In this document: positions 59,766 through 64,000 of the stretch, in pieces
Layout of the letters: every line of letters starts with the position of its first letter
Position numbering within the stretch: position 1 is the first letter of the stretch
From: Streptomyces achromogenes
Lineage (GTDB): Bacteria; Actinomycetota; Actinomycetes; Streptomycetales; Streptomycetaceae
Reading direction: 5' to 3'
DNA: 64,000 nucleotides
NCBI RefSeq assembly: GCF_030816715.1
Contig: NZ_JAUSYH010000001.1
Location: 3,782,001 to 3,846,000 of the forward strand
The notes under the pieces: generated by a model
What the model was told of the DNA's origin: nothing
What the model saw: only the letters and a program-made list of their open reading frames with translations
Database searches by the model: none
Made by a program: the position numbers and the translations under genes

Positions 59766-60608
59766 ATGGCGAACAAGGCGAACGCAGAGATCGGCGTGAT
59801 CGGGGGCTCCGGTCTCTACTCGTTCCTGGACGACGTGACCGAGCTCCAGGTGGAGACCCCCTACGGGCCGCCCAGCGACTCCCTCTTCCTCGGCGAGGTG
59901 GCCGGCCGGCGGGTCGCCTTCCTGCCCCGGCACGGACGCGGCCACCACCTGCCGCCCCACCGCATCAACTACCGGGCCAACCTGTGGGCGCTGCGCTCGG
60001 TCGGGGTGCGTCAGGTGCTCGGCCCGTGCGCGGTGGGCGGCCTGCGCCCCGAGTACGGGCCCGGCACGCTCCTCGTGCCCGACCAGCTGGTCGACCGCAC
60101 CAAGTCGCGGACGGGGACGTACTTCGACGGCCTGCCGCTGCCCGACGGCACGGTGCCCCAGGTGGTGCACGTGTCGCTCGCCGACCCCTACTGCCCCGCC
60201 GGACGGGCCGCGGCGCTCAAGGCGGCGCGCGGCCGCGAGTGGGAACCGGTGGACGGCGGAACCCTCGTCGTGATCGAGGGGCCGAGGTTCTCCACCCGTG
60301 CCGAATCGTTGTGGCACCGGGCGCAGGGCTGGTCGGTGGTGGGCATGACGGGCCACCCGGAAGCGGCGCTGGCCCGTGAACTCGAGCTCTGCTACACCAC
60401 GTTGACCCTGGTCACCGATCTGGACGCGGGCGCCGAGAGCGGCGAGGGCGTCTCCCACGAGGAGGTGCTGCGGGTGTTCGCGGCGAACGTGGACCGGCTG
60501 CGGGGCGTGCTGTTCGACGCGGTGGCCGTGCTGCCGTCCACGCAGGACCGCGACTGCCGCTGCGGGAGCGCGCTCGGCGGAATGAACCCGGGGTTCGCGC
60601 TGCCGTAG
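59766..60608 (+). CDS. mtnP: S-methyl-5'-thioadenosine phosphorylase (purine phosphorylase family)
   Basis: This phosphorylase splits methylthioadenosine into adenine and methylthioribose-1-phosphate for methionine salvage. The 280 residues begin IGVIGGSGLYSFLDD and contain RHGRGHHLPPHRINYRAN (phosphate site), VVIEGPRFSTRAESLWHR and VVGMTGHPEAALARELELCY (purine site). In some actinobacteria the same family uses other purine nucleosides. ATG 59766 lies after the ruc terminator. Confidence 0.92.
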   Translation: MANKANAEIGVIGGSGLYSFLDDVTELQVETPYGPPSDSLFLGEVAGRRVAFLPRHGRGHHLPPHRINYRANLWALRSVGVRQVLGPCAVGGLRPEYGPGTLLVPDQLVDRTKSRTGTYFDGLPLPDGTVPQVVHVSLADPYCPAGRAAALKAARGREWEPVDGGTLVVIEGPRFSTRAESLWHRAQGWSVVGMTGHPEAALARELELCYTTLTLVTDLDAGAESGEGVSHEEVLRVFAANVDRLRGVLFDAVAVLPSTQDRDCRCGSALGGMNPGFALP

Positions 60609-60843
60609 GCGGGGGTGCGCCGAGGGGTGCCGGGTGCTGCTGTTCCGGCGGGGGCGGCGGCATGGCGGGCGCTGAACGGGCCCGTAAGGGGGCCGGAGGG
60701 GGCAGAGCGGCGGCGGAACTCCTCGATCGGGTGAGGGAGTTGTCCACAATCCGTGGATGGTCCACCGGCTCCGGCGAGGGGCGGTGCGAAGGCCCATCCT
60801 GGCTGTGCAAGCCCGTCCCTCGTCGCAGGTGGTGACCCCCGTC

Positions 60844-61590
60844 GTGTCCCTTACGCCTCCCTCCCCTCCGCTGCCCTCCACACCGTTTCCCGCCAGGCAC
60901 GTCCGTCCCGCGGCTTCCCCCTCGGATCCGTCACCCGGCCGCCCGTTCTTCCCTTCGACACCCTTCCCGCCGCGGCCCCCGGCCCCGTCCGCGTCCCCGT
61001 CCCCCGCGTCCTCGCGACCGCCGGGTTCGGAGACGCCCACCAACCGGGAGGTGCCGCCCTTTCCTCCGGTACGCGTCCGCGGCTGGCGATGCCGGCTGGG
61101 TCCGGCGGGCCGGCCGGCCCGAGGCCGCAGGCGCGCCCTCGCGGTCGGTCTCGCCGTCACCGCCGTCGCGCTGGTCGCGGCCGGGCCGCGGATCGGCGAT
61201 CCGGTGCGCGGGCACCCCGATGAGCGAAGCGGCACCGGGCCGCCGGACCGCGCACGGTCGGCGGTGCACGCCCCCTCCCCGAGCGTGCACGCCGCCCGGA
61301 AGGTGTCCGCCCCGGTGCGGATCGCCGATGCCGCCGCCGTCCGGCTGCTGCGCCCCGGTGACCGGGTGGACGTCATCGCCGCCGAGCAGACGGCGCGGGG
61401 CGGCACGGCCCGGGTGGTCGCCCGTGGAGCACTCGTGACCAAGGTGCCCGAGCCGCCGGCCGCCCCGGTCGGGGACCTTGGACCGGGCAGTGACGCGGGC
61501 GCGCTGGTCGTACTGTCGGTGCCCCGGTCCACCGCGGCGCGCCTGGCGGGCGCGAGCGCCGCCGCGCGGCTGTCGGTGACCCTGTGGTGA
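60844..61590 (+). CDS. SAF/RcpC-like domain membrane protein
   Basis: The 248-residue protein has a Pro/Ser-rich cytoplasmic N-terminus (about 1-80), one helix (ALAVGLAVTAVALVAAGPRIG) and a C-terminal SAF/RcpC-type beta domain (VRIADAAAVRLLRPGDRVDVIAAEQ...GALVTKVPEPP...LSVPRSTAARLAG). RcpC/CpaB domains act in Flp pilus assembly, but no other pilus gene is here. The start is uncertain; GTG 60844 is chosen because the frame further upstream is Arg-rich. Confidence 0.7.
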   Translation: MSLTPPSPPLPSTPFPARHVRPAASPSDPSPGRPFFPSTPFPPRPPAPSASPSPASSRPPGSETPTNREVPPFPPVRVRGWRCRLGPAGRPARGRRRALAVGLAVTAVALVAAGPRIGDPVRGHPDERSGTGPPDRARSAVHAPSPSVHAARKVSAPVRIADAAAVRLLRPGDRVDVIAAEQTARGGTARVVARGALVTKVPEPPAAPVGDLGPGSDAGALVVLSVPRSTAARLAGASAAARLSVTLW

Positions 61591-61698
61591 CGTCAAGCCG
61601 CCCCTTCGGGGGACCTCGTTGGACACGCATGCCGAGCGTTGACGTAGGTTGCGGAGCTGTTTGTTCCACCACCGGTATATGCGAGGAGTGTCCCCGAG

Positions 61699-62166
61699 GT
61701 GAGCGAAGAGAAGACAGGCGTCCTGCAGGGTTTCAAAGCCTTCCTGATGCGTGGCAACGTCGTCGACCTGGCCGTCGCGGTGGTGATCGGCGCGGCCTTC
61801 ACGAACATCGTCAACTCGATCGTGAAGGGGATCATCAACCCGGTCGTCGGAGCGATCGGCACCAAGAACCTGGACAGCTACTACTCCTGCGTCAAGGATC
61901 CCTGCACCGGGACGGGCGACAGCGCGACCGGTGTCCGGATCCTGTGGGGGTCCGTCCTCGGCGCCACCCTCACGTTCGTGATCACCGCGGCGGTCGTGTA
62001 CTTCCTGATGGTCCTGCCCATGGCGAAGTACCTGGCGAAGGTCGAGGCCCGCAGGAAGGCCAAGGAGGGCACGCGGGAGATCATCGAGGTCACCGAGCTG
62101 GAGGTGCTCAAGGAGATCCGCGACGCCCTGGTCGCCCAGCGGGGCAACGGCCACAGCCAGCGGTAG
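61699..62166 (+). CDS. mscL: large-conductance mechanosensitive channel MscL
   Basis: MscL releases solutes on osmotic down-shock. The 155 residues show the amphipathic N-terminal helix (LQGFKAFLMRGNVVDLAVAVVIGAAFTNIV), the pore helix with GNVVDLAVAVVIGAAF, a periplasmic loop with two cysteines (YYSCVKDPCTG) and the second helix TFVITAAVVYFLMVLPM. GTG 61699 has CGAGG upstream. Confidence 0.95.
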   Translation: MSEEKTGVLQGFKAFLMRGNVVDLAVAVVIGAAFTNIVNSIVKGIINPVVGAIGTKNLDSYYSCVKDPCTGTGDSATGVRILWGSVLGATLTFVITAAVVYFLMVLPMAKYLAKVEARRKAKEGTREIIEVTELEVLKEIRDALVAQRGNGHSQR

Positions 62167-62218
62167 CGGCGGCGCTGCCGGGGGCCTCGCGAGAGGGCGT
62201 CCGGCAGCCGGTGCGGCC

Positions 62219-62401
62219 TCAGATGTGGTGGGGCGGCTTCTCGTCGAGGAAGCGCCTGAGGTCGGCGGCGCTGTCGCCGTCGGCGGCCGGGCGCTCGCCC
62301 CACCCCTGGTCGGTGTCGTCCGAGGACTGCCGGTCCAGCGGGTCGTCGAAGTTCAGCGCGGTCTTCGGGTCGCGCGGCTCGGAGGCGGAGGGGCTGCTCA
62401 T
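62219..62401 (-). CDS. small acidic Streptomyces protein, 60 aa
   Basis: The product reads MSSPSASEPRDPKTALNFDD, then QSSDDTDQGWGERPAA and DLRRFLDEKPPHHI. It is acidic and probably disordered except for a C-terminal helix. ATG 62401 is plausible. The type recurs near mscL in Streptomyces, which is the only support for it being real; function unknown. Confidence 0.6.
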   Translation of the reverse strand: MSSPSASEPRDPKTALNFDDPLDRQSSDDTDQGWGERPAADGDSAADLRRFLDEKPPHHI

Positions 62402-62541
62402 GCCTCAAGAGTACGGCCACGCCGGCCGGCCTCACCGGGGCCGGGCCGTCCGTCGCGAACTCCACGGCACGGCCGCCGACGGCCGACGGCGGGTGACTCG
62501 CGCAGAGGACATTCCTGCCGCTATCTGCTCTGCTGGGGCCC

Positions 62542-63894
62542 ATGACGTCCCGTACGACTCCGCCGGCCACTCCCTCCGGCGCCCCCACCCCCACCCGCAG
62601 GAGACCGGTGCGCAGGCTCACCTCGCGCGGGAGGGACGAGGCACATCGGGTGGCCTCGCCGCTGGAGCTCTTCTTCGATCTCTGTTTCGTGGTCGCCGTC
62701 GCCCAGGCGGGCGTCCAACTGGTGCACTCCGTGGCGGGGTCCCACGCGGGCGAGGGAATCCTCGACTACGCGATGGTCTTCTTCGCCATCTGGTGGGCGT
62801 GGATGAACTTCACCTGGTTCGCCTCTGCCTACGACAACGACGACGTCCTCTACCGCGTCGTCACGCTGGTGCAGATCGCCGGAGTGCTGGTGCTCGCCGC
62901 GGGGGTGTCCCGGGCGTTCGAGGACCACGAGTTCCTGGCCGTCTGGCTGGGTTACGCCATCATGCGCGTGGCCATGTCCTCCCAGTGGCTGCGCGTGGCG
63001 CTGTCGACGGAGGGCGCGGAGCGGACGGCCGCGCTGCGCTACGCGGGCGGCGTGCTGATCTGCCAGGTCGGCTGGCTGGGGCTGCTGATCCTGCCCGAGG
63101 GCGGCAGGACATGGCTGTTCCTGGCGATGGCTGTGGTGGAGATGTGCGTGCCGCTCTACGCCGAGAAGGACCGGCCGACGTCCTGGCATCCGCATCACAT
63201 CGCGGAGCGGTACGGGCTGTTCACGATCATCGTGCTGGGCGAGACGATCGCGGCGGCCACGGTCGCGGTGAAGTCCGGCATCGACGAGAACGACGCGCTG
63301 GGCGAGCTGCTGCCGATCGCGGTGGGCGGGCTGCTGATCGTCTTCGCCGCCTGGTGGATCTACTTCGTGGTGCCCATCCACGGCCATCTGCGCACCAGCG
63401 GGCAGGCGTTCCTGTGGGGGTACGGGCACTACTTCGTCTTCGCCTCCGCCGCCGCGATCGGCGCGGGTCTGGAGGTCGCCGTCGAGCAGGCGATCGGCGA
63501 GGCCCACCTCTCGACGACGGCCGCGTCGGCTGCCGTGACGCTGCCGACGGCACTGTTCCTGGCGACCGTCTGGGTCCTGCACGCACGGCACTTCAAGGTG
63601 GGCACCGCCCAGCAGTCGGTACTGCCCGTCACCGCGTTGCTGGTGATCTGCTGCACCTTCCTGGGCGAGTGGGCGGTGCTGACGGCCGGTCTGGTGGCGG
63701 CACTGGCCGTCGCGACCGGGACGACACTGACGGCACGCACGCCGGCACGGGAGGCCCGGACGGCGGGGAAGGACGCGGACGCGAGGGAGGGCGCAGGGGC
63801 GGGGAAGGACGCGGACGCGAGGGAGGGCGCAGGGGCGGGGGAGGACGCGGAGGCGTCTGAGAGCCGGGAAGCGCCGGAGAGCCGTGGGGGCTGA
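62542..63894 (+). CDS. ltrA: low temperature requirement A (LtrA) family membrane protein
   Basis: The 450 residues have the signature start SPLELFFDLCFVVAVAQ, about eleven helices, PTSWHPHHIAERYGLFTIIVLGETI and GYGHYFVFASAAAIGAG. LtrA proteins are membrane proteins of uncertain job, first linked to growth at low temperature in Listeria. The last 45 residues are a charged repeat tail (AGKDADAREGAG). ATG 62542. Confidence 0.9.
   Translation: MTSRTTPPATPSGAPTPTRRRPVRRLTSRGRDEAHRVASPLELFFDLCFVVAVAQAGVQLVHSVAGSHAGEGILDYAMVFFAIWWAWMNFTWFASAYDNDDVLYRVVTLVQIAGVLVLAAGVSRAFEDHEFLAVWLGYAIMRVAMSSQWLRVALSTEGAERTAALRYAGGVLICQVGWLGLLILPEGGRTWLFLAMAVVEMCVPLYAEKDRPTSWHPHHIAERYGLFTIIVLGETIAAATVAVKSGIDENDALGELLPIAVGGLLIVFAAWWIYFVVPIHGHLRTSGQAFLWGYGHYFVFASAAAIGAGLEVAVEQAIGEAHLSTTAASAAVTLPTALFLATVWVLHARHFKVGTAQQSVLPVTALLVICCTFLGEWAVLTAGLVAALAVATGTTLTARTPAREARTAGKDADAREGAGAGKDADAREGAGAGEDAEASESREAPESRGG
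63763..63850 (+). repeat. 36-bp in-frame repeats at the ltrA 3' end
   Basis: Two identical 36-bp units at 63763 and 63799, plus a partial third at 63835, encode AGKDADAREGAG. Confidence 0.85.
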
Positions 63895-63913
63895 GTGCAC
63901 CCGGAAGGCCGGC

Positions 63914-64000
63914 GTGCAGTCGGGAGAGCCGGGTGCGGCCGGGAGGTCGGGGTGCAGTCGGGAGAGCTGGGTGCGGCCGGGAGGTCGGGTGCAGCCGGGA
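63914..64000. repeat. 38-bp tandem repeat at the window end
   Basis: Units begin at 63914 and 63952 (GTGCAGTCGGGAGAGC...) with one difference, and a third begins at 63989 before the window ends. No gene is seen here. Confidence 0.85.

Overview
The window is high-GC chromosomal DNA of a Streptomyces species. The gene order ispE–rsmA–rpfB–tatD, rsmI–pmt–two penicillin-binding proteins–ssgE, and galU–moeA/glp–moaC–mog–rimJ–sepX, the sporulation-specific SsgE and SepX proteins, GTG starts and stop/start (GTGA/ATGA) overlaps all point there. No base-calling information is available; two chromosomal genes carry single-base frameshifts that could be real or sequencing errors.

Layout. 1–5.4 kb (mostly minus): isoprenoid kinase, 16S rRNA dimethyltransferase, resuscitation factor RpfB, TatD nuclease, a zinc-ribbon protein and RsmI. 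5.5–10.8 kb (plus): protein O-mannosyltransferase and two tandem penicillin-binding proteins, facing ssgE. 11.4–15.4 kb: an energy-coupling-factor metal transporter (MN fusion, Q, O) behind a Nur-type nickel box, running into ohrR and ohr. 15.5–33.8 kb: an esterase-like hydrolase, a remnant EamA transporter, a YbaK-like deacylase, a secreted beta-propeller protein, a lamin-tail protein with a repeat tail, an MMPL transporter with its TetR regulator, a tricorn-type protease, a lipid/steroid-like oxidation operon (flavin monooxygenase, hydrolase, SDR) divergent from a MerR regulator, exonuclease III and an acetyltransferase.

33,866–46,621 is an actinomycete integrative and conjugative element (AICE), about 12.7 kb, inserted in a tRNA-Ala(CGC) gene and bounded by identical 44-bp att cores. 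From the right end inwards it has integrase, excisionase, a rolling-circle RepSA-type initiator, several tiny cysteine-rich proteins, Spd-type spread proteins, an FtsK-type transfer ATPase, an SCO3933-family regulator, and an XRE regulator coupled to a small monooxygenase. The left 4 kb is the most unusual part of the window. It holds two successive modules, each made of a left-end/arm-site sequence, one minus-strand defence-like gene, and a 150-bp giant hairpin. The first cargo gene is an orphan DndB-like DGQHR protein; the second joins a ScoMcrA-type SRA domain to a PD-(D/E)XK nuclease. The arrangement looks like tandem element accretion or cassette gain, and it places two proteins related to DNA phosphorothioation sensing next to each other with no dnd modification genes in view.

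46.6–64 kb returns to the chromosome: SepX/GlpR, RimJ, molybdopterin genes with the Glp-type MoeA, GalU, 5-formyltetrahydrofolate cyclo-ligase, a frameshifted penicillin acylase, a cation/proton antiporter that seems to start at CTG, an MFS transporter, a CIRCE-controlled FmdB/Ruc-type chaperone, MTA phosphorylase, a SAF-domain protein, MscL and LtrA. The galU–glp–rimJ–sepX block with ruc and mscL nearby matches the order in mycobacteria, where it links cell division, cofactor-derived scaffold proteins and stress response.
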